Shown: positions 16,285-23,987, counted from the first letter of the stretch. The stretch is 47,228 bases of DNA from Palleronia caenipelagi (GCF_007004065.1 NZ_VFSV01000026.1:1-47228), one strand, 5' to 3'. A program made the numbers and translations. Notes: a model not told the origin generated them from the sequence alone.

Positions 16285-17030
16285 TGACAAACGTGGTGGC
16301 GCAGGAGCTGCAGTGGTTCGCGTGTCGGGTCAAGCGGCGGCAGGTCGGCGGGATCCGCACGATGACAATTGGCGGTGAGATGGAAGCCTACAAAGATCGC
16401 AAAGGACGGTCCCGGACGCGGCGGGTCACCGGAACGGGGGATCGCGTTTTTGTGCCTGAGCACATTCTGCGGCGGGCCGGGTTCGAAGTATTCCTGCCGG
16501 TTAAAAAGGTCCTGCGCCGCAAGAACCGATTTGCGACCGATGAGAAGGTCCTCGTGTCGCAGCCGCTCCTCGTGGACTGGATCTTTGTCGGCTGGCAGGT
16601 CGGCGACTGCAGATGGGCCGATCTGATGGGGCTCAAGGTCGTGACTGGCGTGATGGGCACCGGAGGACGGCCGATCGCGATGCCGCCCGTCCGTATCGCT
16701 CAGCTCATGCGCCAATGGGGTGGGGGTGGTCTTTCGCCGGAATGCTGCCGGTATTGCAGGACAGCGCCCAAGCTCGTGCCGGGAGACGTCGCGCGGATCG
16801 TTGAAGGACCGCTGGAAGGCGCGCAAATCCGCATCATCGAACTTACTGGAGCCAGCGCAAAGGCGACGATGCAGCTGCTCGGCGGCGAGGTCGTGACCGA
16901 GATCCGGCAGGACCTTCTGGAAGTGGTGCGCTCCACCAGTTCCAGCGAAGCGACCTCGAAAAGCCCGGCATTATGTACCAAACGCACGGAATTGTTGCAT
17001 AAGTCTGGCGACGTAGGATTCACTTTGTGA
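16278..17030 (+). CDS. Phage NusG-like transcription antiterminator
   Basis: 250 residues. An NGN-like domain spans about residues 10-150: it opens with LQWFACRVKRRQ and includes GFEVFLPVKKVLRRK and LLVDWIFVGWQ. It is followed by a KOW domain (LVPGDVARIVEGPLEGAQIRI through DLLEVV). This is the NusG/RfaH plan, which binds RNA polymerase to suppress pausing and termination. It is the last early gene and lies upstream of the terminator before the late genes, the position of lambda Q. The final dozen residues (from LLHKSG) are encoded by the end of an IS5 relic, so the original C-terminus was slightly different; the domains look complete. Confidence 0.78.
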   Translation: MLMTNVVAQELQWFACRVKRRQVGGIRTMTIGGEMEAYKDRKGRSRTRRVTGTGDRVFVPEHILRRAGFEVFLPVKKVLRRKNRFATDEKVLVSQPLLVDWIFVGWQVGDCRWADLMGLKVVTGVMGTGGRPIAMPPVRIAQLMRQWGGGGLSPECCRYCRTAPKLVPGDVARIVEGPLEGAQIRIIELTGASAKATMQLLGGEVVTEIRQDLLEVVRSTSSSEATSKSPALCTKRTELLHKSGDVGFTL

Positions 17031-17311
17031 ATCCCTGCCGTTATCCAGACGATCGCCGACCACGGTCGCATCGCCTGGCAAAAAGCAACCGGCTACGGTC
17101 AGCGCTTACGTGTTGAAGCTCAGATCGGCCGCTACAAGCAGTGACGGGACCTGAGCTACGAGGCCGAAATATGGGGACCCAGACACCCGAGGCCCTGATC
17201 GCCATCGCCCTCTCCACCCGGATGACTGACCTAGGTCGATCGTCCTGTGAGTTCATCATCGGAAAGGGCGGGCAAACGTGCGAATGCGCCCCGAGTTTTT
17301 CTATGCAGCAC
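16992..17311 (+). mobile_element. Internally deleted IS5-family relic
   Basis: The left end (ttgttgcataagtctggcg, followed by gattcactttgtgaatcc) is typical of IS5-family ends. It is joined directly to the last part of an IS5 transposase, and the right end ctatgcagcac (17301-17311) is an imperfect inverted copy of TTGCATAA. The middle of the element is missing. Both ends serve as coding sequence for the flanking genes: NusG-like on the left, Hint protein on the right. Confidence 0.78.
17035..17290 (+). pseudogene. IS5-family transposase C-terminal fragment
   Basis: Reading VIQTIADHGRIAWQKATGYG...LRVEAQIGRYKQ, then after a shift to another frame TGPELRGRNMGTQTPEALIA...LSTRMTDLGR, reconstructs the C-terminal part of an IS5-family DDE transposase, including the YREK-like RVEAQIGRYK helix with the catalytic Glu. 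The N-terminal two thirds are deleted and there is at least one frameshift, so it is dead. Confidence 0.75.
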
Positions 17312-18446
17312 GCTCGCTATAGATATGTTTTCCGTTCTTCGTGATGCGGTGAACCAATTTCTCAGCCCGTCGTCCTGAAAGGATTTTGCGGGCAGCGGCT
17401 GACGAGGCGGTCGGCTGCTCTACCAGATCGGGGAAGAGAGTCAGGATTTCCAGCCTGGCTTCGGGAGAAACAGACTTCAGAACCTCGGGCCCGGTGAAAA
17501 GGGATTCCGTTTCAGCGCCGTTGGACCAGACGATCTCGTGTTGGTCGAAAAGAAAATGAACATAGGTTACGGTTTCACGTTCCGACGCCAATTCGATACC
17601 GTCGCAAGCCAGTAGTTTCTTCGCTGGCAGCAACACTTCGTCCGTAGTTGTCATCCGTCGCGCGATTTCGGACTTTACAACGATCCGGTGTTGCTGCGAC
17701 ACCTCAAGGTCACGTCTTGGCAGACCGCAGCCCAACGAACCCGCGTTGACGCGCACGGGTACCAACTGCTCTGAGTCCGGGCCAGTACCAATCGGGATGG
17801 TGGTGCTTTCGATCCAAAGGATTGGCTTTGGTCCATTATCTTTGGTCAAGACCAAGTCGCCTTCGCGCAGTTGCTCGACCGGAACCTCGCCATTATCGGT
17901 CGCAATCAGCGTACCCGCCACAAAGCAAGCAACCCAGGGGGCGTCGACCAGTTCGGGCTCAAGGGGGCGGTAATACTGGACAAAGCCAAGTTGAATGCTC
18001 TGAATATCCGCCCGCGTGTATCCCGCGCCCTGCAGGGTTTGCAGATCCGTATCGCGAAGCGTCAGTTGCACCCGCCCGTCGACCAACTCCTGGCCTCGGA
18101 CGTTGAAGTTGAAGATAATCGGCCCGCTGCCGTTATTCATGGTAAAGAGAGTATTCGTGAACTCCACATGTGTCTCGATCTGGATGAGATTGGTTCCATT
18201 GACCAAAACGCCTTCGTCGGCAGTCGGAGTCCAGGTCGGGCCGTCATTAGGACCGAGATCATCAGTGTCCATGATCTGAGAGTCTGAAACCTGTGGCCCC
18301 AGCGTGTCGTCCTGCAGCTGATATGTCGTGTCGTCCCAGGTACTCAGATCGACGAAGGTGCCGCTGAGATCCTCGATTCCAGCAATCCCTAAGGACGATA
18401 ACGTGCCGAGATCCCAAACATCATAGTTGTACTGTACCAGTGCCAT
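17301..18446 (-). CDS. Hint-domain (hedgehog/intein fold) protein, Rhodobacterales type
   Basis: 381 residues. Residues 1-170 are a beta-rich, Asp/Thr-rich region without a signal peptide. A Hint domain begins at Cys174 (CFVAGTLIATDNGEVPVEQL), continues through REGDLVLTKDNG and a QQHRIVV block, and ends about residue 320. The last 60 residues are helical. Hint domains self-cleave at the Cys; in this family (Hint_2) the outcome is thought to be autoproteolysis rather than splicing. It runs opposite to all surrounding phage genes between the antiterminator and the late block, so it is probably cargo. The stop codon lies in the right end of the IS5 relic. The start has no strong Shine-Dalgarno site. 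Confidence 0.82.
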   Translation of the reverse strand: MALVQYNYDVWDLGTLSSLGIAGIEDLSGTFVDLSTWDDTTYQLQDDTLGPQVSDSQIMDTDDLGPNDGPTWTPTADEGVLVNGTNLIQIETHVEFTNTLFTMNNGSGPIIFNFNVRGQELVDGRVQLTLRDTDLQTLQGAGYTRADIQSIQLGFVQYYRPLEPELVDAPWVACFVAGTLIATDNGEVPVEQLREGDLVLTKDNGPKPILWIESTTIPIGTGPDSEQLVPVRVNAGSLGCGLPRRDLEVSQQHRIVVKSEIARRMTTTDEVLLPAKKLLACDGIELASERETVTYVHFLFDQHEIVWSNGAETESLFTGPEVLKSVSPEARLEILTLFPDLVEQPTASSAAARKILSGRRAEKLVHRITKNGKHIYSERAA

Positions 18447-18872
18447 CGCGTATCACGTTAACCCTACATAGCCTCAGTGTGGCGGCCTCAATCTGAAACC
18501 GTCGCGCCTTCTGGCACAAATCTGAGTAGCAGGGTACCTCTCCTATCGTGATCAGACGTATTATGAGGTTTCTGTGATCGACAAGCCCGAACCGGTTTGG
18601 CGGTTCAGGTCAGCGATCAGGATCTGGCGCTGAGCAGCCCGTAGGTTGCAGGCGATTATTGGTACGCCATAGGGTGAGCTATTTTTAAGTCTCGTGTCCC
18701 GGCGACAAATAGCGACCGTCCAGCATTCCCGCTCTGACCGGTGCCGCAACAGAGGGGGGAATACCGGACGCTCAGCGAGGATTGCGCCTATGTGACACTC
18801 GACCTTGCTCCCTGGTCGGGGATCATTTGGCAATGTCTTACTGCGTTTGATGCATAACGCCGTACAAATTTG

Positions 18873-18902
18873 TTGACGAATTGAGGCGGCGGGGAATACG
18901 AA
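18873..18902 (+). promoter_or_regulatory. Candidate late promoter
   Basis: TTGACG (18873-18878) and TACGAA/ATACGA 17-18 bp downstream resemble a sigma-70 promoter of moderate quality. Transcription from here would give a leader of about 145 nt before the intrinsic terminator and then the whole late operon. It rests on pattern match only. Confidence 0.35.
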
Positions 18903-19052
18903 TTGGGCGCCACTAATACCGAGTCCCTGGCGGAAGTGCTTCGGCGTCATGCAGCTAGACCGAGTAGGTGGGGTGAGTGCTCGATAGCGCCACACGTCGT
19001 GATTTAGGTGAGTGGAAACCTGAAGATCACGCATGAGATCACTGTGTCCAAC

Positions 19053-19080
19053 GGCCCGGCTGCAAAGCGCGGGCCTTTTT
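19053..19080 (+). terminator. Intrinsic terminator upstream of the late operon
   Basis: GGCCCG (19053-19058) pairs with CGGGCC (19070-19075), extended by an inner GC/GC pair, and is followed by five T residues. It lies 31 bp before the first late gene in the sense direction. It would block late transcription unless polymerase is modified, matching a lambda tR'-like control point for the NusG-like protein. Confidence 0.8.
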
Positions 19081-19111
19081 CATGTCCAAAGTGCAGGTGA
19101 CGGAGGCGGCG

Positions 19112-19684
19112 ATGATCCGTGTCGGCGATGTAGACGTCAAAGGTCTCACCAGCTTCGGTAATATGCTGGGCGCCCTTGGCGATGATGCTCCGAAAGCGGT
19201 CAACCGTGCGATCAACCGCACAGGCGACATGGCTCGGACACAGGTCGTGAAGAAACTGTCGGCTCAGGTTGGCCTGCCACAGCAGCTCATTCGTCGGTCC
19301 GTCCAGGTGAAGCGATCGAGTTGGCGCGACCTGAACTATGAATTGCGGGCGGCGGGCGGAGACGTTTCGCTGAAATACTTCAAAAGGCGCGAGACCGACG
19401 ATGGCGTGCGGGCTTACCTCGGCCAAAGTCGCGGTTGGGACTGGTTCGCGGAATCATTCTTCCGTGGCGGGCGTTGGCCGGGGCCACGAAAGGAGATCTC
19501 GTGGAGCCACGGTCACGTCTTTGCGCGAACCGGGGGGCGGACAGAGCTGGAGAAAATCACCTCCGGTGTCTTCATCCCGGTGGAGATGCTCTCGGGCGCG
19601 AGTGCAAAAGCCTTCAGCCGGACGGTTGAGAGCACGCTCCCCCGCCGTCTCGATCATGAAATCTCGCGCCTGCTGGCGCATTAG
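19112..19684 (+). CDS. Minor tail protein Z-like protein
   Basis: 190 residues, resembling prophage minor tail protein Z (GPZ): a helical start (VKGLTSFGNMLGALGDDAPKAVNRAINRTGDMARTQVVKKL), the QQLIRRSVQVKRSSW segment and a basic core. The ATG at 19112 has GGAGG 6-10 nt upstream; the in-frame ATG at 19082 lies against the terminator. In lambda this protein helps connect tail to head. Here it is the first late gene, far from the tail genes, which is unusual. Confidence 0.7.
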   Translation: MIRVGDVDVKGLTSFGNMLGALGDDAPKAVNRAINRTGDMARTQVVKKLSAQVGLPQQLIRRSVQVKRSSWRDLNYELRAAGGDVSLKYFKRRETDDGVRAYLGQSRGWDWFAESFFRGGRWPGPRKEISWSHGHVFARTGGRTELEKITSGVFIPVEMLSGASAKAFSRTVESTLPRRLDHEISRLLAH

Positions 19685-19698
19685 CAAGGAGCGGCGAC

Positions 19699-19974
19699 AT
19701 GGCGCGGGATCAGGAACATGTTCCGGTGGGCAAGGACTGGACTGAGCTGACCAATGCCGAGGCCTCGACGGTCTCTTTTCAGGTCGTGGCCGGACAGGTC
19801 GAGATCCGCGCTGCCGGCGCGCAGCCTTTGGAAGAGGATCAGGGGCTTCGCTATGATTACGGCCAAGGGGAGTGGGCGCGCGTGATGATGGAGTATTCCG
19901 GCGGACATGCACGGCTTTGGGCGCGCAATCTTCATGGTGCGGGCTCTTCGACCGTCTGGGTTGATCATGCGTAG
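19699..19974 (+). CDS. Small phage structural protein candidate
   Basis: 91 residues (MARDQEHVPVGKDWTELTNAEAS...), predicted all-beta, with VSFQVVAGQVEIRAAG and a terminal GSSTVWVDHA strand. AAGGAG precedes the ATG. It overlaps the lectin-like gene by 8 bp. The all-beta character and place suggest a decoration or fibre-associated protein, but no family is recognised. Confidence 0.6.
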   Translation: MARDQEHVPVGKDWTELTNAEASTVSFQVVAGQVEIRAAGAQPLEEDQGLRYDYGQGEWARVMMEYSGGHARLWARNLHGAGSSTVWVDHA

Positions 19975-20695
19975 TCCGCTGGGTTTGCGGGGGCTGGCTT
20001 CCAGCCTCCCGGCCCGCGCCAAGGGGGCGGCGTTTCGACTTGATGCCTTTCCCGGCCTGATTGGTTGGTTCGATGCGGCATCGCCAGAGACGTTCACGCC
20101 CGGAACTGGCCCGATTGCGGTCGCTGCAAATAAAACCGGCGGTCCTGGTCTGTTTGAGGTTGGTGACGGTGGCCCGACCTATGATCCCAGTGGTTTGCCC
20201 GGCGGGCGCCCGGCGCTGATGTGGCCGTCCGGTCCAAACAATCGCGGACTGACGCTACAGCAGGATGCTCTGGTCTCGGAGCTGTTCGTCGTTTGTCAGT
20301 TTGGGGACGGCACCGCGACCGTTTGGCCGGATTACATCGCACTCTTTTCCTCGATCTCCGCGACTTTGGACTGCACCGCTGTGGGGTTTTCGGGTTCCGG
20401 GGATCTGGCGAGCGCCAATGACGGGGTTCTCGTGCCCAGGGTCTCCCGGAACGGTGGGGCGTTTGGAAAGAAAGTGCTGCCGCTGCCGCTCTCGGTTCTG
20501 CGGTTTTCCGCCATCACCGAGGCCTCGGCTCGATTGGCCCTGGCGGCGGTCGGCTTCCAACACGTGGAGAATCCCGGCGGGCGGTCCTGGCGGGGTGGCA
20601 TCTGCGAAGTCGGCGCCTTTGCGGACCCGCTGACACCTGATGCCGTCGCGTCGATCGAGGCCGGGTTCATTGAAAAGTGGGAGATCGCGGCCTGA
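19967..20695 (+). CDS. Lectin-like (LamG-type) phage protein, copy 1
   Basis: 242 residues. The body has features of a concanavalin-like jelly roll: FPGLIGWFDAASPETF, then ELFVVCQFGDGTATVWPDY, then VSRNGGAFGKKVLPLPLSVL, then GRSWRGGICEVGAFADPL and an IEKWEIAA end. It is clearly related to the product of 35069-35941 over the last 220 residues. A host-surface or particle-surface binding role is inferred. ATG 19967 is chosen because it overlaps the previous stop; upstream residues look out of frame. Confidence 0.7.
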   Translation: MRSPLGLRGLASSLPARAKGAAFRLDAFPGLIGWFDAASPETFTPGTGPIAVAANKTGGPGLFEVGDGGPTYDPSGLPGGRPALMWPSGPNNRGLTLQQDALVSELFVVCQFGDGTATVWPDYIALFSSISATLDCTAVGFSGSGDLASANDGVLVPRVSRNGGAFGKKVLPLPLSVLRFSAITEASARLALAAVGFQHVENPGGRSWRGGICEVGAFADPLTPDAVASIEAGFIEKWEIAA

Positions 20696-21069
20696 TCGGG
20701 TGGCTCAGTTCCAACTTTCTTGTCCGGTCGTGTGGATCGCATACCGGGCACAAACCTTCTGAGGGCCAGTGAGCATGCAGCATACGAACCAGACTTGGAT
20801 GCGGCTTCAGCCGGGGGGGTATTGCTGGCAAACGCATCTCTATCGGATGCGCGCGATCGACATCGGGGGCGGCCAAACTGTGATTGCGACAGATATTGAG
20901 CACGCCCTGCGTTTGGCGGCCGCGATTATCGGCGACTATGTCAGATTGCCCCCCGGGCTGAGGGCGGCGCATCTGGATCGCAACCTCGAAGAGGCTTTCG
21001 CGAATTATTCGGGCCGGAACCAGTCCTCGACGTAGTCCCCATGGGGGACATCGCCGCCTGATCGGGTGG
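20684..21069 (+). repeat. 20-bp direct repeats flanking a small gene
   Basis: ATCGCGGCCTGATCGGGTGG at 20684-20703 recurs at 21050-21069 with one mismatch, 366 bp apart. The first copy spans the stop codon of the lectin-like gene. The segment between holds only the 88-residue gene, as if it had been inserted by recombination between, or duplication of, the repeats. Confidence 0.7.
20769..21035 (+). CDS. Hypothetical protein in a repeat-flanked cassette
   Basis: 88 residues from GTG (86 from ATG 20775): MQHTNQTWMRLQPGGYCWQT... followed by two helices (DIEHALRLAAAIIGDYVRLP and AAHLDRNLEEAFANYS). GAGGG lies 4-8 nt before the GTG. No family recognised. It is bracketed by the 20-bp direct repeats, so it may be a moron gene. 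Confidence 0.5.
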   Translation: MSMQHTNQTWMRLQPGGYCWQTHLYRMRAIDIGGGQTVIATDIEHALRLAAAIIGDYVRLPPGLRAAHLDRNLEEAFANYSGRNQSST

Positions 21070-21157
21070 GCCACGGTCTAGGGACCGTACCCCTGCGCGA
21101 CAGCACGCGGTGGCTAGGCCGCCCGAGGGTTCGGCAGTCAGACCGGTTTTGCAAAGC

Positions 21158-21197
21158 GTCAACAAACCGGGGGCTTGTCAACAATCCGTGTCAACAA
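21158..21197 (+). repeat. Three GTCAACAA repeats upstream of the small terminase gene
   Basis: GTCAACAA occurs at 21158-21165, 21177-21184 and 21190-21197, within 40 bp, in the 177-bp gap before the small terminase gene. In lambda, repeated TerS-binding R sites lie just before Nu1 next to cos. By analogy these may be terminase-binding sites; no cos nick site can be shown from sequence. Confidence 0.45.
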
Positions 21198-21212
21198 AGG
21201 GAGCGGTGTCAC

Positions 21213-21899
21213 GTGCATGTCGATCTGATGACAAAGACCGAATTCGCCTCCCATATGGGCGTGAGCCGGTTTGCGGTCAGCAAGTGGATCGAACGCGGCA
21301 CGCTCTCTGACGCCGCGCTCGAAGGGACGGGACGGAAGGCCAGGATCCGGGTGCCGGTGGCGATCGACGAAATCCGGCGCAACCGCGATATTGGTCAGTC
21401 CCTGGGCAACGGGATCGCCACGCGGACATCGCAGGGCAGCCGGGACCTGGCAGCAGCGGCAACCCCACCGACGCCCAAATCTGCCGAGCCCAATGAAGAT
21501 CGCAGGGACGAGCCGAACACCGCGCCCGACGTGCCGGCACCGGTGCCGCTGGTGGACTCGGTCGAGGCCCAGCTGAAGCGGGCTCGGCTCGAAGAGCAGC
21601 TGCGGCGCAACCGCCTTCAGGCGGCGGATGAAGCCAAGCTGCAAGGCGAGCTGCTCTCAGCTAAAGACGCCCGGACGCAGATGGCGCGGATCGCGGGGAC
21701 GATGTTGCAGATCTTCGAAGGCGCCTTGCCGGACTTTGCGTCGAAGGTCGCCGAGAAGTTCGACGTGCCTCAGCGCGATGTGCTGCATCTGATGCGGGAT
21801 CACTTCCGCACGGTGCGCTCGGAAGCGGCCCGAAAAGAGCAGGCGCGCGCCGAGGCGACGCCGATCGAGGCAAAGGCCAGACTGGGAGAAGTCGACTGA
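21213..21899 (+). CDS. Terminase small subunit (Nu1-like)
   Basis: 228 residues from GTG. The N-terminus is a helix-turn-helix (KTEFASHMGVSRFAVSKWIERGTL) like lambda Nu1, which recognises cos DNA. A Pro/Ala-rich linker (residues about 70-110) is followed by a long charged helix (EAQLKRARLEEQLRRNRLQA) and a C-terminal region that should bind the large subunit. AAGGGAG lies about 9 nt before the GTG; ATG 21228 is an alternative. The large subunit starts at the last base of this gene. Confidence 0.88.
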   Translation: MHVDLMTKTEFASHMGVSRFAVSKWIERGTLSDAALEGTGRKARIRVPVAIDEIRRNRDIGQSLGNGIATRTSQGSRDLAAAATPPTPKSAEPNEDRRDEPNTAPDVPAPVPLVDSVEAQLKRARLEEQLRRNRLQAADEAKLQGELLSAKDARTQMARIAGTMLQIFEGALPDFASKVAEKFDVPQRDVLHLMRDHFRTVRSEAARKEQARAEATPIEAKARLGEVD

Positions 21900-23872
21900 T
21901 GCTCGACGTCATGGTCACGAATGCAGAATGGATGGCCCATGATGTGCTGGCCGATGTCTTGCAACCGCCGGCGCCGGTCGACTATCTGCAATGGGCTCAG
22001 GACAACATTGTCTTCTCCAAGCGGGAAAGCCCGCAATTCCCGGGCCCCTATAACCGGGAGCGGTTCAGCTACTTTGACGAGATCCTCGGTGCCCTGTCGC
22101 CCGATGATCCCTGTCGGATCGTGACGCTCGCGAAGTCGGCCCAGCTGGGCGGGACGGTGCTGGCCAATATCTTCACGGGCGGGTCGATGGATATGGACCC
22201 GGCTGATTTCCTCTATGTCCACCCGACCGACGAAAACGCCCGGCGGTGGTCGAAGATGAAGCTGGCGCCGATGCTCAAGGGCACCTCGGCGCTGCGCAAG
22301 ATCTTCCCGATGAAGGCCCGCGACGGGCTCGACTCGGTCTTCTACAAGGAACGCCGCGACGGGCGTGGCGCGATCCAGATCTCGGGCGCGAACTCGCCAG
22401 CGTCTCTGTCGCAGGTGACCATGGCCCGGCAGGTTCAGGATGACCTTGCCAAGTGGGATATGAATGCCGCAGGCGATCCGGAAACGCAGGCGGACAGCCG
22501 CAGCCGGGGCGTGGACTTCGCGAAGATCTTCAAGATCTCGACGCCCATGGTCGTTCCGGGTTGCCGGATCACGAAGAACTATGAGGCGGGCAGCCAGGAG
22601 GAACTGGAGGTCCCGTGCCCCCATGACGAATGCGGGCACTATCAGGTGCTGACATGGGAGAACATGCTGGCGAGCCTCGATGAAGAGGCACCCGAGCGGG
22701 CGCACTTCACCTGTGAGATCTGCGGCGCGTCGATCGAGGAGTTCAACCGTCCGAAGATGTTGCGCCGCGCCCGCTGGGTGGCGCGCAACCCGAACATGAA
22801 GCGCTATCACCGGTCGTTCCATCTTTGGTCGGCCTATTCGCTCTTGCAGCGGTTTGAGCAGATCGCGCGGGACTGGCTGGCGGCGAAGGGCGATCCTCCG
22901 AAGGAGCAGACCTTCTGGAATGATGTGGTGGGCAAAGCCTACCGGGTTCTGGGCGAGGCACCGCCCTGGGAGGATCTGCGCGACCGGGCCTCCGAGTCCG
23001 ATTACGCCCATGGGACAATCCCGGCGGGCTATCCGCTCCTGACCTGCGGCGTCGATTGCCAAGGGGATCGGGTCGAATGGCAGGTGGTGGCCTGGGGGCA
23101 GAACAAGCGCCGGGCGGTGGTCGAATATGGGGTCTTCGCAGGCCACATCTCCGAGGAGGGCTGCCAGAGCAAACTGAGCGGGCTTTTGAAGCAAGGCTTT
23201 CGGAATGCCTATGGCCGGAAGGTCGGGATCGATCTGCTGGCCATCGACGGCAACGCCTATACGGAGGACGTCTGGGACTGGGCGCGCAAGCACCCGGCCT
23301 CCCGCGTCATCATGGTGCGGGGTGTGCATCCCGAGAGCGCGCCGCTCCTGGCGCAGGTGAAGAAAGAGCGCAACCGGCGCGGCAAGCTCGTGCGGTATTC
23401 CCGGCGGTTCTTCAACTTCGCATCGTCGGTGCTGAAGATGGGGCTCTATCGGAACCTGAAGAAGAGCGATCCGGAGGAGCGGGGCTTCATCGCCCTGCCC
23501 AAAGGTCTGGAAGACGAGTTCTTCCGGCAGCTGACCGCAGAGACCCGCAAGGCGCAGAAGGCCAAGTCCGGCTTCACCCGATATCTGTGGGTGAAGGACC
23601 CCAGTCAGGCCAATGAAGGGCTCGACACCCACCTGCAGGCTGAGGCGGCGGCGATCCGGCTCGGGGTGCGCAACCTGCCGGACAGCGAATGGGACCGGCT
23701 CATGGCCGAGCGCGAATGCCCACCCGAAGATGTGCAGGGCGACTTCGAGGATCTTCTGATGGCGGCGCGCCCGCAGGCGGAGCCGGCCAAACCCGAGAAC
23801 GAGGCCGCGCCCAGTGCAGCGGAGCGCGACCGGGAACTGGCCCGCGCGAAGTGGAGAAACAGAACGCGGTGA
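21899..23872 (+). CDS. Terminase large subunit (lambda GpA family)
   Basis: 657 residues; packages DNA into the prohead and cuts it. N-terminal ATPase: RIVTLAKSAQLGGTVLAN is the degenerate P-loop region of the GpA family. A zinc-like insert has CPHDECGHY and HFTCEICGAS. The C-terminal nuclease domain starts at LLTCGVDCQGDRVEWQVVAWG and includes LLAIDGNAYTEDVW with candidate metal-binding Asp residues. Length fits GpA (about 640). The start overlaps the TerS stop. The tail after residue 600 is charged and disordered. Confidence 0.95.
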   Translation: MLDVMVTNAEWMAHDVLADVLQPPAPVDYLQWAQDNIVFSKRESPQFPGPYNRERFSYFDEILGALSPDDPCRIVTLAKSAQLGGTVLANIFTGGSMDMDPADFLYVHPTDENARRWSKMKLAPMLKGTSALRKIFPMKARDGLDSVFYKERRDGRGAIQISGANSPASLSQVTMARQVQDDLAKWDMNAAGDPETQADSRSRGVDFAKIFKISTPMVVPGCRITKNYEAGSQEELEVPCPHDECGHYQVLTWENMLASLDEEAPERAHFTCEICGASIEEFNRPKMLRRARWVARNPNMKRYHRSFHLWSAYSLLQRFEQIARDWLAAKGDPPKEQTFWNDVVGKAYRVLGEAPPWEDLRDRASESDYAHGTIPAGYPLLTCGVDCQGDRVEWQVVAWGQNKRRAVVEYGVFAGHISEEGCQSKLSGLLKQGFRNAYGRKVGIDLLAIDGNAYTEDVWDWARKHPASRVIMVRGVHPESAPLLAQVKKERNRRGKLVRYSRRFFNFASSVLKMGLYRNLKKSDPEERGFIALPKGLEDEFFRQLTAETRKAQKAKSGFTRYLWVKDPSQANEGLDTHLQAEAAAIRLGVRNLPDSEWDRLMAERECPPEDVQGDFEDLLMAARPQAEPAKPENEAAPSAAERDRELARAKWRNRTR

Positions 23873-23935
23873 CGGAGGATGCTCCGATGACTTTCTGGCT
23901 GAACACATAGGCCAGCGGAGAGCCGACGCCGACCA

Positions 23936-23987
23936 GGTGGCGCCAGTCAGGTTGGTATTCAGCGCTGGTTCAAATCCAGCCGCCACC
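23936..23987 (+). ncRNA. tRNA-like element lacking an anticodon arm
   Basis: In the 134-bp gap between terL and the portal gene, GGTGGCG (23936-23942) pairs perfectly with CGCCACC (23981-23987), and GCTGG-TTCAAAT-CCAGC (23964-23980) is a canonical T arm with a 7-nt loop abutting the 3' acceptor strand, as in a true tRNA. Between them are 21 nt containing a D-loop-like CAGGTTGGTA, but no anticodon arm. No CCA is encoded. Just before it lies a hairpin (CTGGC/GCCAG inside GCTCCG/CGGAG) enclosing a seven-codon frame MTFWLNT. A decayed phage tRNA or a functional mimic are both possible. Confidence 0.55.

Larger units (their letters stand above)
18447..19111. other. 665-bp gene-free region before the late genes
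   Basis: No convincing gene is seen on either strand. It should hold the Hint gene's promoter (minus strand) and the late promoter with its leader. A perfect 6-bp hairpin GAACCG-GTTTGG-CGGTTC lies at about 18589-18606. A candidate promoter is at 18873-18902 and a strong intrinsic terminator at 19053-19080. The base composition is lower in GC than the late genes. Confidence 0.6.

Noticed and set aside
17141-17344. A short plus-strand frame after the NusG-like gene
   Set aside because: It is the shifted frame of the dead IS5 transposase C-terminus, not a gene.
17301-18446. The Hint domain as a splicing intein
   Set aside because: No extein of recognisable function on either side and no typical C-terminal His-Asn/nucleophile junction; it fits the non-splicing Hint family of Rhodobacterales better.
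18561-19034. A 157-codon minus-strand frame in the gene-free region before the late genes
   Set aside because: No Shine-Dalgarno site, irregular composition (many Cys, Arg, Ser), no recognisable fold, and it runs across the likely late promoter.
21800-23986. A 728-codon open frame on the minus strand opposite terL
   Set aside because: It is antisense to a well-supported terminase gene; its Arg/His/Pro/Leu-rich sequence is the usual mirror of high-GC coding DNA.
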